Shown: one piece after another, positions 8,194 to 17,468 of the stretch
How the letters are laid out: each line of letters begins with the position of its first letter
Numbering within the stretch: position 1 is the first letter of the stretch
Source: Mycolicibacterium lacusdiani
Lineage (GTDB): Bacteria; Actinomycetota; Actinomycetes; Mycobacteriales; Mycobacteriaceae
Direction: 5' to 3'
NCBI RefSeq assembly: GCF_021916785.1
Contig: NZ_JAKCFC010000002.1
Span: forward strand, 310,001-374,000
Length of the DNA stretch: 64,000 nt
Made by a program: the position numbers and the translations under genes
The notes under the pieces: model-generated
What the model was told of the DNA's origin: nothing
Seen by the model: the letters and a program-made list of their open reading frames with translations, nothing else
Database searches by the model: none

Positions 8194-9539
8194 AGGGTCA
8201 CGTCCTAATCCTGGTCGAGAATCTGTCGGTGCCGTTCGACCGACGGGTGTGGCAGGAGAGCAGGGCGTTGATCGACGCCGGCCACCAGGTGACCGTCATC
8301 TGCCCCAAGGGCACCAAGCAGGACGTCGAAGCCGAGGCCGTCATCGACGGCGTGCGGATCCTGCGCTACCCCCTGCAGGCAGCCAGTGGTGGTCCGATCG
8401 GCTACGTCCGCGAGTACGGGCTCGCGCTGTTCCACACGATGCGGCTCGCGCTCAAGGTGCGGCGCAGCGGTCCGATCGACGTCGTGCACGCATGCAACCC
8501 GCCGGACATCTTCTTCATCGTGGCCCTGATGCTGAGGGTGCTCGGCGGCACCCGGTTCGTGTTCGACCAGCACGACCTGTGCCCCGAACTGTTCCTGTCC
8601 CGCTTCGCAACCGGCGGCAAGTGGCTGTACCGCATGACGCTGCTCGTCGAGCGCATCACGTTCGCCGCTGCCGACGCCGTGATCTCCACCAACGAGAGCT
8701 ATCGCCGGGTTGCCATCGACCGCGGCAAGATGGCACCGGAACGGGTCGCGGTGGTCAGGAGTGCACCGGACCTGTCCCGGTTCGTCCGGCGTCCGGCCGA
8801 TGCGGACCTGCGGAAGGGCAAGCGCTACCTCGGTGCCTACCTCGGCGTCATGGGTCCCCAGGACGGTGTCGACTACGCATTGCGGTCGATCGCACACCTC
8901 CGGGACACGCTCGGACGCAAGGACATCCACTTCGTATTCATGGGTGGCGGCGACATGCTCGACGACATGGTGCTGCTCGCCGCCGATCTCGGAATCTCCG
9001 AGATGGTGGAGTTCACCGGCCGCGTCCCGGACGAGTTCGTGCAGCGCTGCCTGTCCACCGCCGACGTCTGCCTGTCGCCGGACCCGAAGAACCCGCTCAA
9101 CGACGTCTCGACGATGAACAAGGTCGTCGAGTACATGGCGATGTCCGCACCGCTGGTGTCGTTCGACCTCGTCGAGGCGCGGGTGTCGGCAGGGGAGTCG
9201 GCGGTGTACGTTCCCGCCAACGACGAGGCGGCGTTCGCCGTGGCGATCGACGAGCTGCTCGACGATCCGGACAAGCGTGCCGTGATGGGCGCATTGGGTC
9301 GGACCCGCGTCGAAACGGCGCTGTCCTGGGAGAACTCGCGCCGGAACCTAGTCACGTTCTACGACATGGTGTTCGCCGACGTGGTCCGGCCCCGCGAGGG
9401 CCTGACCCCGGTGTCAGAACCTCGCGCGCGGAATGCGGACGTACTGCTGCTCCGCCGTCCCGCGGCAGCGATCGATCACACCCACCGCCATGCCCACGAG
9501 GGCGAACGCCAGGGCGTTCGGATAGTCAAGCAGGCGTAG
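8190..9539 (+). CDS. GT4-family glycosyltransferase
   Basis: The 449-residue GT-B enzyme opens with VENLSVPFDRRVWQE and has FDQHDLCPEL, a pattern of the WbuB-like GT4 group. A donor domain follows with GVMGPQDGVDY and MNKVVEYMAMSAPLV. The usual second glutamate region is V/EYMA-like rather than EALA. Start ATG 8190 overlaps the upstream TGA. The last 40 or so residues are Arg/His-rich and run 126 bp into the 3' end of the convergent polymerase gene, so the tail is probably non-functional read-through after loss of an earlier stop. It closes block A. Confidence 0.85.
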   Translation: MKGHVLILVENLSVPFDRRVWQESRALIDAGHQVTVICPKGTKQDVEAEAVIDGVRILRYPLQAASGGPIGYVREYGLALFHTMRLALKVRRSGPIDVVHACNPPDIFFIVALMLRVLGGTRFVFDQHDLCPELFLSRFATGGKWLYRMTLLVERITFAAADAVISTNESYRRVAIDRGKMAPERVAVVRSAPDLSRFVRRPADADLRKGKRYLGAYLGVMGPQDGVDYALRSIAHLRDTLGRKDIHFVFMGGGDMLDDMVLLAADLGISEMVEFTGRVPDEFVQRCLSTADVCLSPDPKNPLNDVSTMNKVVEYMAMSAPLVSFDLVEARVSAGESAVYVPANDEAAFAVAIDELLDDPDKRAVMGALGRTRVETALSWENSRRNLVTFYDMVFADVVRPREGLTPVSEPRARNADVLLLRRPAAAIDHTHRHAHEGERQGVRIVKQA

Positions 9540-10913
9540 GTCGGCGAACAGCCCGAGGATGGTCAGCGCGGTCAGGCCCATCAGCGCGGTGAGCACGAGG
9601 GGCCTGCCGAGCAGACCCTCGGTTGGCATCGCACGGATGCCGCGGACCAGCGCACCGAAGATCAGTCCGAGGACGGCCAGCCACATCAGCAGGCCGACGA
9701 TGCCGAGTTCGGCAAGGATCCCCAGCTCGTTGAAGTGTGACGCCACCCCGAGTCCGCGGATCCACGGCACGTCTTCCGACGCGCGCTGGTGGTGGAACGT
9801 GTTGACCGCGAGGAAGCGGCCGAGACCCCAACCGAACCAGGGCTTCTCGGCGAATGCCCACAGCGCGGTCGCGTCGGCGTTGAGCCGATCGAAGACCTCG
9901 TTGGTGGACGCGATGCCACCCTGCTCGCGGTCCGAGCTGGAGAACGACTGCCAGTTCGCGGCGACCCCTGCCGCCAGCAGCCCCAGCGTCACCAGATAGG
10001 GCCTGCGGATGCCCTTGGCCATGGTCGCGCCGATGACGACGACCACCACGAAGCCGAAGTACACCGCCCTGGTGTGGGTGAGGTAGATGGCGTACGTGCA
10101 CGCGGCCGCGATGGCCCACAGCAGCAGCCGGCGCCAGCGGGGATGGGGCAGCGTGCCGGCGAGGAGAACGGCGACGGCGTATCCGATGATGAGTACGACA
10201 CCGTTGGCGCCAGGCTGATTAAGCAGTCCATTGGCGCGCTCGGTGTAGTTCGGCGCATCGACGACGTAGCGCGGCCACACCAGCGCCCGGGGGCCGGTGA
10301 ACTGCATGATGCTGACCGCGGCGGAGTACGACGCGAAGGCCAGCGACGCGACGAGCAGTGTCCGCACCGCGGCCAGCGTCGTGATCGCCGAACGGGCGAC
10401 GAAGTACACGACGAACGGGATCACCGTGCCGATCAGCAGGTAGCGCCACAGCGAGAGTTGCTCGGTGAGTTCCGGATCCACCAGTGCAGGCAGTTCGTGG
10501 CTGCCAAGGATGGAGAACACGTTCCACGCGACGTACAGCAGCATCGCGATCTCGATGCCGCCCAGCTTCGGATGATGCCGGCGATTCGCCGCCCACCAGG
10601 CGCCGAAGGACACCACGACCAATGCGAATGCGGCCAGGAACGGGTCGGCCCCGACGCTGGGCAGCGCCAGGCGCATCAGGAGCGTGACGAGCAACAGGAT
10701 GACGGCCCACAGCGGGCTGCGCAGACCGACCACGACCAGCGGCACGGCGACGGCGATGGTCAGGGCCGTCCCGGCGAATCCGCCCGAGAGTCCGGCGCCT
10801 GCGACGGCTGCGGCCGCGGCAACGGCCAGGAGCGCCGTGATCACCAGGCGTACCGTCCACTGCGACCGGCTGCGGGTCTCCGGTTCGCCCGTGGGTAGTG
10901 CGGTGTCGACCAT
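9414..10913 (-). CDS. O-antigen polymerase/ligase-like membrane protein (Wzy family, 1 of 3)
   Basis: The 499-residue protein has about 11-12 hydrophobic helices and the Wzy_C/O-antigen-ligase pattern. A large loop carries FGWGLGRFL, followed about 30 residues later by a histidine in VASHFNELGIL. Such enzymes join lipid-linked repeats, or transfer the polymer, on the outer face of the plasma membrane. Its ATG overlaps the stop of the upstream chain-length protein (ATGA), linking polymerase and length control. The 3' end overlaps the convergent GT4 gene by 126 bp. Confidence 0.85.
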   Translation of the reverse strand: MVDTALPTGEPETRSRSQWTVRLVITALLAVAAAAAVAGAGLSGGFAGTALTIAVAVPLVVVGLRSPLWAVILLLVTLLMRLALPSVGADPFLAAFALVVVSFGAWWAANRRHHPKLGGIEIAMLLYVAWNVFSILGSHELPALVDPELTEQLSLWRYLLIGTVIPFVVYFVARSAITTLAAVRTLLVASLAFASYSAAVSIMQFTGPRALVWPRYVVDAPNYTERANGLLNQPGANGVVLIIGYAVAVLLAGTLPHPRWRRLLLWAIAAACTYAIYLTHTRAVYFGFVVVVVIGATMAKGIRRPYLVTLGLLAAGVAANWQSFSSSDREQGGIASTNEVFDRLNADATALWAFAEKPWFGWGLGRFLAVNTFHHQRASEDVPWIRGLGVASHFNELGILAELGIVGLLMWLAVLGLIFGALVRGIRAMPTEGLLGRPLVLTALMGLTALTILGLFADLRLLDYPNALAFALVGMAVGVIDRCRGTAEQQYVRIPRARF

Positions 10914-12379
10914 CAGGACCGGCCCCGACCGGTGCGCTCGACGAGCACGACGCCGACCAGTCGCCCGTCGACCTGCGCGACGGTGCGGATCGATTCCTGG
11001 ACGTCTGTCAGCGAGGTGCCCTCCTCGACGACCAGCAGCACCGAGTCGCTCAGGTCGCCGAGCACCTGTGCCTCCCCGGCTCGCGACATCGACGGCGCAC
11101 TGACGACGATGAAACGGACCCGTTCGCGCAGGCTGGTCAACACGGCCTGCACGGCTGCCCTGTCGAACAGCTCGTACGGATCGCCGTTCGTGGTGCCGGG
11201 CCGGACCACGTCGAGGTCGTCGGTCGGGTTCTCCACCATGAAGTCGATCTCCGAGGGCGCCCCGGACGCAAGCAGTTCGGCCAGCCCCGGCCGCTTGTCG
11301 CCGCCGTGGCGCATGTCGGCCTGCACCAGCACGGTTCGCTCGCCCTGGGCGGCGCGTTGTCTCGCGAGGTCCTCGGCCAGGTCGTGTGCCGCACGGCCCG
11401 TCCCCGCGGGGGCGACGGCCACGGTCAGGGGACGGCCGTCGGCGTCGCGCACCAGGAGGTTGAGCAGGTGCTGCACCCGAACGGCACGGGTTCCCGCATG
11501 TGCGGCATCGTCAGGTGCGGGAAGCACGTCGAGCGGTTCGATCCCGAGCTTGTCGACGAGGTCGTAGTCCGTGTCGATGCGCCGTGCCGCGTTCGACGCG
11601 AACAGCGCAGCGGCACAACCCAATACGAGACCCGCAGCCAGCGACATGGCAATCGTGGTGACCCGGCCCGCGCCGATCTCGGTGACACCACCCTCGGGTT
11701 CCACCAGCGTGACCTGGTTCGACGTGTCCGCGTTCAACTCGTTGATCTGCGTCTGCAGCGAGTTCTGGGCGTCCACCGCCTCCGGATCGGTCCGGTCGCC
11801 GTACTCGGCACGCAACCGCTCGAGCATCGCCGCCACGTTGTCGTCCCGTTGCGACACCATCGAGGCGTTGATCTCGGCGGCGAACGTACGCGCCATGGTG
11901 GTCGCAGCGTTCTGTGCTGTCTCGGCCGACCCGGAGGTGGCGGTGACGAAGAAGACCGGCCCCAGTCCCGCAGTGCGGGCGCTGAACCCGCCGACGTCGC
12001 CGGTCACCTTCGCCCGATCGGCCAGACCGTTGGCGTAGTCGCCCTCGTTGAAGAACATCACGTAGCCCTGCGACAGTGCCGCGTCCTCCAGCGGGGCGCG
12101 GGTGACGCTCGCCGCCGACAGCACCGCCTGGCCGGTGTACTGCGTCGCCGACGCCGCCGCCGCGGCAATGCCGCCGAGACCGGCGATCGCGACGATGGCC
12201 GCGACGAGCCACTTGCGTCGGCGGATCCTGTCGACCTGGATCGCCAGGCCGCTGGGGCGCCGGTCGGTCGGGGTCAGTGGATCCGAGCGGACCAGTGCGT
12301 CAATCGCATTCGACGTCGGAGTGTTCGGGCGGGTCAACGGTCGTCCCCTTCGAGAGATCGGGGATCGCGCGGATCCCAT
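10913..12379 (-). CDS. Chain-length/co-polymerase protein with degenerate kinase-like domain (paralogue)
   Basis: The 488-residue protein has helices at about 58-80 and 240-262, a Wzz-like loop and a cytoplasmic P-loop-like domain. It shares with the protein at 3438 the order YTG-A-LS-A-RAP-D-GYV-FN-Y-N-L in the first loop, showing they are paralogues. The Walker A site reads GTGRA (326-330): the catalytic lysine is Arg and the Ser/Thr is Ala. Autokinase activity is therefore unlikely. ATG 12379 follows the upstream stop by 18 bp. An alternative TTG at 12337 has a better ribosome site (GAAGGGGA), so the first 14 residues are uncertain. Confidence 0.82.
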   Translation of the reverse strand: MGSARSPISRRGRPLTRPNTPTSNAIDALVRSDPLTPTDRRPSGLAIQVDRIRRRKWLVAAIVAIAGLGGIAAAAASATQYTGQAVLSAASVTRAPLEDAALSQGYVMFFNEGDYANGLADRAKVTGDVGGFSARTAGLGPVFFVTATSGSAETAQNAATTMARTFAAEINASMVSQRDDNVAAMLERLRAEYGDRTDPEAVDAQNSLQTQINELNADTSNQVTLVEPEGGVTEIGAGRVTTIAMSLAAGLVLGCAAALFASNAARRIDTDYDLVDKLGIEPLDVLPAPDDAAHAGTRAVRVQHLLNLLVRDADGRPLTVAVAPAGTGRAAHDLAEDLARQRAAQGERTVLVQADMRHGGDKRPGLAELLASGAPSEIDFMVENPTDDLDVVRPGTTNGDPYELFDRAAVQAVLTSLRERVRFIVVSAPSMSRAGEAQVLGDLSDSVLLVVEEGTSLTDVQESIRTVAQVDGRLVGVVLVERTGRGRS

Positions 12380-12397
12380 GGGTCGCTGCGAGCGACG

Positions 12398-14032
12398 TCA
12401 GTCCACGCGGCAGACGTCGGTCATGCCGAGAGATCGGATGTAGGACTCGTCGACGTCGTCGCCGCGATAGCGGAAGGACGTGGTGTCCGCGACGGCGACC
12501 GGCGAGCACGACTCGCCGAGTCGAGCGATGAGGTCATTGCGCACATAGAACCACGTACCGGAGGCAGTGACCGGCGAATACGCCGTCCGGAACTGCGGCA
12601 GCGCGTAGACGTCGGAGGCACTCGACCACACGGAGTGCGTGATGATCGCATCGGGCCGGTGGCTCGCCAGGTACGGACCGAGCGCGGAGTAGCCATTGCG
12701 GGCGAGTTCGCGGTTGGTCAGCAGCCCGGAGTCGAGTATCTCGAAGTTCTCGCAGCACAGGCTCGATCCGCCGACGTCAGGGGTCAGCAGCGAGAAGCGC
12801 TCGGCGCCGAGTGCGCGCCGCACGGTGTCGACCGCCTCGGCCGAGTCACGGTAGGCGGCAGGGGTGATCGCATCCGTGCGACCGGGATCCAGTACCGCGT
12901 CGACGCGTTCGCCGTCGACGCCCAAGCAGGCCACTGCGAGCATGGCGACGACGACGCAGGCCAGTCGCAACGGCGACTGGAGTGCACGCATCGCGCGGGG
13001 GAGGGAGAACACCACGGTCACCACGGCCAACGCCACCAGCGACTGTTCCATCCGGCCCAGGTATCCCCAGTTCGGCCCGAGCACCAGGTTGGCGCCCACC
13101 ACTGCGGCGAGGTAGCCGACGGCGAAGGCGATCGCCGGCGACACCGTCCGTGCCCTCAGCCGGGCCAGCGGGTTCGGCAGCGCGGGGAACCGCCTGCCGA
13201 GCACGGCTCCGGCGCCGACGATCAGCCCCGGGGTCACCACCAGCAGCAGCTCCTTGAGGACGGTCTTGCTCATCGCGACGCGTTCTCCGAGCGAGGTGCC
13301 GTACGGATACGGGGGAGACTGCTTGGCCAGCATGGTGTTTGGCAGCACCGAGTCGAATACGGCGTAGCGCAGTGCGGTCAACAGGAGAGCGGAGGCCAGC
13401 ACGCCGAGGAACAGCGCACCACCGCGGCGACGACTGCGCGTGACCAACGCGATCAGCACGGCACCGGCGATCACGTAGCCCGACGCCTCGAGCCGGATCC
13501 AGGGGATCAGCGCGGCGAGCGCGAACAGGACGGCCGTGGGACGACGGGTGCGCAGCGCCCACAGCACGGCGAGGGTGACGGCGCTGAGCGCGGTCATCTC
13601 CATGCCGTTGGCGGTCTCGTTCAGGAATGCCGTTGAGACGAACACCACGAACGACACCACGACGGCGGGTCGGCCGAGGAACGGGCGGAGCAGTCGGTGC
13701 AGCAGTACGGCGCCGAGTGCCGCGAACAGGCCCGCCCACAGCTGACTCGCCAGCACCATGCCGTCGAAGCCCAGCGGCAGCACCCGGTAGGTCGCGGCGA
13801 GCAGCGCCATCCAGAACGGGCTCGAATAGCCCTCCACCACTTCGGACAACGGCGTCAGCGCGATGCGCCCGGTGGCGGCGAACGTGCGCGCGAACGCGAC
13901 GGTGATCGATCCGTCGTCCCAGCCCCGCATGCCCACGAGCAGTGCCACCGTGGCGTGGACCGCGAGAACCGCGACGAACAGCATCGACGCCGTCGACGTG
14001 GTGACGGTACGGCGGGACTCAGTCAGCAACAT
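12398..14032 (-). CDS. GT-C membrane glycosyltransferase, AftB-like
   Basis: The 544-residue protein has about 10 membrane helices and a long extracytoplasmic C-terminal domain. The first loop carries WDDGSITVAFARTFA followed by EVVEGYSSPFWM. This matches the DD...A....EGYTN/S-W pattern I know from AftB, the mycobacterial terminal arabinosyltransferase. VLPNTMLAK further along also fits this family. GT-C enzymes use polyprenyl-phosphate sugars on the outer face, so it may add a side-chain sugar, possibly arabinose, to exported EPS; the sugar is inference. The start overlaps the end of the AMIN-like lipoprotein gene by 14 bp. Confidence 0.75.
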   Translation of the reverse strand: MLLTESRRTVTTSTASMLFVAVLAVHATVALLVGMRGWDDGSITVAFARTFAATGRIALTPLSEVVEGYSSPFWMALLAATYRVLPLGFDGMVLASQLWAGLFAALGAVLLHRLLRPFLGRPAVVVSFVVFVSTAFLNETANGMEMTALSAVTLAVLWALRTRRPTAVLFALAALIPWIRLEASGYVIAGAVLIALVTRSRRRGGALFLGVLASALLLTALRYAVFDSVLPNTMLAKQSPPYPYGTSLGERVAMSKTVLKELLLVVTPGLIVGAGAVLGRRFPALPNPLARLRARTVSPAIAFAVGYLAAVVGANLVLGPNWGYLGRMEQSLVALAVVTVVFSLPRAMRALQSPLRLACVVVAMLAVACLGVDGERVDAVLDPGRTDAITPAAYRDSAEAVDTVRRALGAERFSLLTPDVGGSSLCCENFEILDSGLLTNRELARNGYSALGPYLASHRPDAIITHSVWSSASDVYALPQFRTAYSPVTASGTWFYVRNDLIARLGESCSPVAVADTTSFRYRGDDVDESYIRSLGMTDVCRVD

Positions 14033-14633
14033 CGATGACGATCCGCGTCGGATTCTTCAGCGCCGTGACGTCGAAGGCGGGCTGATTGCCGTTGATGGTG
14101 ACGAACACCTGCGTGATGCCCGCGCCTTGAGCCGAGAACTGCACTGTGTTGATTTGAGGCGTGGCCTGGTCGAACACGACCGGCGGACCGGTGTAGCCGG
14201 CAGGGCTCGAGAAGGGACTCGGCGTCTCGAGGATGAGTACCTCCAGGACGGACGTGCCCGGGAGCGCCAGCACCTGGCCGGTGCCGTTCTGCAGCGGTGT
14301 CGTCACGTACTGGGCGGTCCACCCGGGCACCGCGGTTCCGGTGAAGGTCAGCACCGCGCTGTCGTGATCGCCCTGGCGGGTGACGGCCATGCTCGTCATA
14401 GAGATCGCCAGTGCCTCGGCATCGGGCCTGCGGGTCTTGCGTCCGATTCCCGCCTGCCGCAACGGAACCGGCTGCGCGGCGGTCGTGGGTGCCGATGACG
14501 TCATGGGCGCCGTGCTCTCGCCGGCGGACACGGCGTTGGTGCATCCGGAGGCGAGTGTCGCCACGCAGACGAGCGGCGCCAGGTAGGCGGCGGTGCGGCG
14601 GCTAGCTCTCATGGTGCATCGTGTCAGCTCCAT
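14019..14633 (-). CDS. Lipoprotein with AMIN-like domain
   Basis: The 204-residue protein has a signal peptide ending in lipobox LASGC (lipidated Cys31) and a Ser/Thr/Pro linker. A beta-rich domain from about 70 ends in PTRIVIDVAD, typical of AMIN-like domains found in mycobacterial lipoproteins. AMIN domains bind cell-wall glycans, so anchoring or guiding polymer at the outer leaflet is a reasonable guess. ATG 14633 follows GGTGAGG at good spacing; ATG 14612 is an alternative. It lies 3 bp after the glycosidase-like lipoprotein gene and overlaps the GT-C gene. Confidence 0.72.
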   Translation of the reverse strand: MELTRCTMRASRRTAAYLAPLVCVATLASGCTNAVSAGESTAPMTSSAPTTAAQPVPLRQAGIGRKTRRPDAEALAISMTSMAVTRQGDHDSAVLTFTGTAVPGWTAQYVTTPLQNGTGQVLALPGTSVLEVLILETPSPFSSPAGYTGPPVVFDQATPQINTVQFSAQGAGITQVFVTINGNQPAFDVTALKNPTRIVIDVAD

Positions 14634-14636
14634 TGG

Positions 14637-15992
14637 TCACCTCACCAGGACGATTCCGTCGTGGCCGTCGATGGTGACTGAACTGGCGCGCGCGCCGTCG
14701 TTCGTCACCGGGTCTTGAGTGCCCCGCAATCTCGCGTAGGGCCGTTCGAGTTCGATGCTGACCCGGCCGGGCGTGGTGTTGAGCAGCACGATCCCGTTCT
14801 CGAAGTCGCGCCGCAGCACCCCGCCGAGTGGCGAACCGGTGCCTGCCTCGCGTGGCCGGGTGAGTGCGTCGACCGTCGGGTCGGGCTGCAGCGGTCGGCC
14901 GAGGTAACCCGCGCCGCGCCCGGCGCCGTCCATCTCGTCGTAGTACTCGAGGACGCCGTAGTCCTTGCCCATCGGGGCCCAGTAGCCGTCCTGCAGCAGG
15001 GTGGCCGCGAACCGGAACCTGGCCTTGCGCAACGCCACCGGAGAGCCCGGCGCCTCGCGGTCGGTGTTGACGTTGATCGAGACCGACGGCTGGCGCTGCC
15101 CGCCACCGGACGCGGTGTCGACGTAGGAGTAGACGTCGTCGATGGGGTCGGGCCGCACGGCGGGGTCGGCGAAGCTCTCGAACACCCGTCCGTTGAGCAG
15201 GCCGTCGCGCAGGGTGCGGTTGCCGTTCGCCACCAGGATCGCGGTGGGCAGCGCGCCGCGCAGCCTGCGCTCACCGATGGTGAGGCCGCGGTCCCACGGG
15301 CCTCCTGGCGCGTAGATCTCGGCGTCGGTCTCGTCGACGCCGTCACGGTCGACGTCCCAGCGATCGGCGTCAGCGGTCCAGATGCGGTCACCCCAGACGT
15401 CGAGGAACACCCCGTCCCAAATGCCTGCTGTCCAGACGGTGTCGACGATCCAGTCGGCGGCGTACTCCACGAAGAGTTCGCCGTCGACCCGCGGTGCGCG
15501 ATCGGTGAGGTTCGCCATCACGCGGTCCTCCCACTCGTGCACGGGTGCCCCGGACGCAGTCTTGGCGAGCCACTGGTCCGGGAAGCGAAAGGCTTTGTCC
15601 TCCGGTGTGATCTGCCACATGGCGTAGGCGTTGCGCCAGTACTCGTATGAGCCGATCTCGTGTACCGAGTCCACGACGTTGACGTAGGCCAGCAGCTTGA
15701 GGCGCGGGTTGCGCGCGTGCAGCAGATCGAAGAACGAGCGCGGCATGCGGTGGGCCCACTCGTTGTCGATCACGACGACGTCGTAGCGGGCGAGTTCGTC
15801 GATCGACGGCAGCTCGTCCTGGTCGAGGTAGTAGGCGGCAGTTCTTGGGAACGTCGGGGCGGTCTCGACCGCGCGGATCGGTTCGGCGCGCGAGGTGGCG
15901 GTGCCGACGTTCGCCGCACTGCACGATGCGACGAGCGCGGCCACCATCGGATAGACGACGGCTCGGGTGACGAGGCGCACGGGATCAGCCAC
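14637..15992 (-). CDS. Lipoprotein with glycoside-hydrolase-like TIM barrel (GHL15-type)
   Basis: The 451-residue protein has a signal peptide ending LVASC (lipidated Cys24). The mature part starts TAAYYLDQDELPSIDELARYD and continues with LLAYVNVVDS, WDGVFLDVWGD and FRFAATLLQDGYW. These are the strand-end motifs of the putative glycosidase family GHL15, related to polygalactosaminidase-like barrels. Acidic residues at strand ends (for example GVFLD) are candidates for catalysis. It should act outside the membrane on the EPS or on a cell-wall glycan. The start overlaps the adenylating-enzyme gene by 8 bp. Family assignment is by pattern only. Confidence 0.68.
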   Translation of the reverse strand: MADPVRLVTRAVVYPMVAALVASCSAANVGTATSRAEPIRAVETAPTFPRTAAYYLDQDELPSIDELARYDVVVIDNEWAHRMPRSFFDLLHARNPRLKLLAYVNVVDSVHEIGSYEYWRNAYAMWQITPEDKAFRFPDQWLAKTASGAPVHEWEDRVMANLTDRAPRVDGELFVEYAADWIVDTVWTAGIWDGVFLDVWGDRIWTADADRWDVDRDGVDETDAEIYAPGGPWDRGLTIGERRLRGALPTAILVANGNRTLRDGLLNGRVFESFADPAVRPDPIDDVYSYVDTASGGGQRQPSVSINVNTDREAPGSPVALRKARFRFAATLLQDGYWAPMGKDYGVLEYYDEMDGAGRGAGYLGRPLQPDPTVDALTRPREAGTGSPLGGVLRRDFENGIVLLNTTPGRVSIELERPYARLRGTQDPVTNDGARASSVTIDGHDGIVLVR

Positions 15993-17298
15993 CCTCGACG
16001 ACGGCGGTCTTGAGCTTGCCGCTCTTGCCGCGCGGTATCTCGGTCATGACCCGCAGCGTCACGCCCTGCCCGGTTCCGATGTAGCGGTCGACGTTGCGTC
16101 GCACTGCCGCATCGACGGTCGGTCGGTCGAAGCCGCCCGCGGGGGTGACACGCACCTCGAAGCGTCCGGCCCCGAGTTGCGCGATCTGCGCTTCGCGCAC
16201 ACCGGTGAGATCGTCGACGACCGTGCCGGGCAACGGGATCGGCCTACCGTCGGCGGCGGTGAACGAATCCTCGACGCGGCCGTACACGGGGTGCAGCCGA
16301 GGGAACGAGCGCCCGCACGCGCACGGCTGCCCGGGTTCGGGGCCCACCTCGTCACCGGTCCGGTAGCGGAACAGCGGGAAACCCCAGTTGTGCAGCGGAG
16401 TCCCGACGAGTTCCCACCGATCCGGTGCGCCCGGTACCGGTAATGACTCGGCGATGCCGTAATCGGGGAAGACGTGGTATCCGCCGCGCTCGCAACCGCC
16501 TGCCATCAGCACGCGTTCAGTCTGGCCGTAGTGGTCGACCACGTGGCAGGCGAAGGTGTCGGCGATCAGTGCACGGCGTGCGTCGCTCATGGTCTCCGAC
16601 GACGTGATGACCGCGGTGACGGGCAGCCGTTCGCCACGTTCGCGCAGCAGCGAGGCCAGCAGGGCGATGCTCGACGGCCAGCCCTCGATGGCATCCGGCG
16701 CGAAGGCTCGGACGTCGGTCAGGATGGCATCCAGCGTGGCTGGTGTGAGGTGGAAGCTGGACACCAGGAGCTGGTGGGCGCCGGGCACCTCCTTGGTGAC
16801 GCGGCCGGGTTCGTCGGCGGCGAACGCGCTGCCGCGCAGGATGACCCGGCGCGCGCCCGGACCCAGACCGAACCACGACCATTGCCGTTCGAGCGCGCAC
16901 AGTTCGTACACCGACGAGCCCTGGGTGCGGTAGACGGTGACCGGTCGGCCCGACGTGCCACTGGAACTCGAACTCCACATCAGGCGTCGGGGGTAGGTGC
17001 GGAAGGCCTCGGGGTCGGCCGCGAGATCGTCGCGACTCAGCAGCGGGAGCAGGTGAAGATCGTCGAGCGTGGTGATCGAACGCGGGTCGATGCCGCTGTC
17101 CCGGAAGTACCGGCGATAGAACGGGGACGCCGTGGCGGCGAAGCGGACGAGGGTGCGCAGCCGGCGCTCCTGAGTGCGGCGGATCTCGTCGGCGCCGGCG
17201 CGTTCCAGTCGCGACAGTTCGCGCCGCATGGCCGGACGCAGTGGATGCACGGTCCGCGCGCGGTGGGTGATGCTCACCGCCGGTACGCGTGGAGCCAT
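15985..17298 (-). CDS. PaaK/CapK-like adenylate-forming enzyme
   Basis: The 437-residue protein belongs to the phenylacetate-CoA-ligase-like branch of the AMP-binding superfamily. It has the P-loop WSSSSSGTSGRP, HYGQTE, FRYRTGDE, a CACGR cysteine pair and the C-terminal catalytic lysine region PRGKSGKLK. CapK-type members are common in capsule clusters, and their substrate is usually unknown. Here it heads block B, ahead of two lipoproteins, a GT-C enzyme, a chain-length protein and a polymerase, so it may activate an acid used to decorate the glycan. The substrate cannot be read from the sequence. It is divergent from the heparinase-like gene across 170 bp. Confidence 0.8.
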   Translation of the reverse strand: MAPRVPAVSITHRARTVHPLRPAMRRELSRLERAGADEIRRTQERRLRTLVRFAATASPFYRRYFRDSGIDPRSITTLDDLHLLPLLSRDDLAADPEAFRTYPRRLMWSSSSSGTSGRPVTVYRTQGSSVYELCALERQWSWFGLGPGARRVILRGSAFAADEPGRVTKEVPGAHQLLVSSFHLTPATLDAILTDVRAFAPDAIEGWPSSIALLASLLRERGERLPVTAVITSSETMSDARRALIADTFACHVVDHYGQTERVLMAGGCERGGYHVFPDYGIAESLPVPGAPDRWELVGTPLHNWGFPLFRYRTGDEVGPEPGQPCACGRSFPRLHPVYGRVEDSFTAADGRPIPLPGTVVDDLTGVREAQIAQLGAGRFEVRVTPAGGFDRPTVDAAVRRNVDRYIGTGQGVTLRVMTEIPRGKSGKLKTAVVEGG

Positions 17299-17468
17299 TG
17301 CCGATCACTTTCCTCTGGTTGCTGCTAGCAACGTCGCTGTGGAACTAATGGTTGAGGCCGTAAACGAGCGCCGAATGCAGACAATACCGGATCTAACTGG
17401 TATGCGAGGATTCGTGTGACCCATCGGACGGTGGTTAGAGTGCTCACCTGCACACGAAGGGCGGTGTC
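17299..17468. promoter_or_regulatory. Divergent promoter region of blocks B and C
   Basis: This 170-bp gap separates two divergent genes and is less GC-rich than its surroundings. It contains a small hairpin (17318-17332, GTTGCT / AGCAAC) and GGAACTAATGG at 17341, which is half of the recurring GAACTAGTTC motif. Promoters for both directions must lie here, but no clear -35/-10 pair stands out. Confidence 0.4.

Noticed and set aside
10898-13636. Open frame of 912 codons on the + strand opposite the polymerase, chain-length and GT-C genes
   Set aside because: It is antisense to three convincing genes, His/Arg/Gly-rich with no domain, and typical of the frames left open by high GC at third positions.
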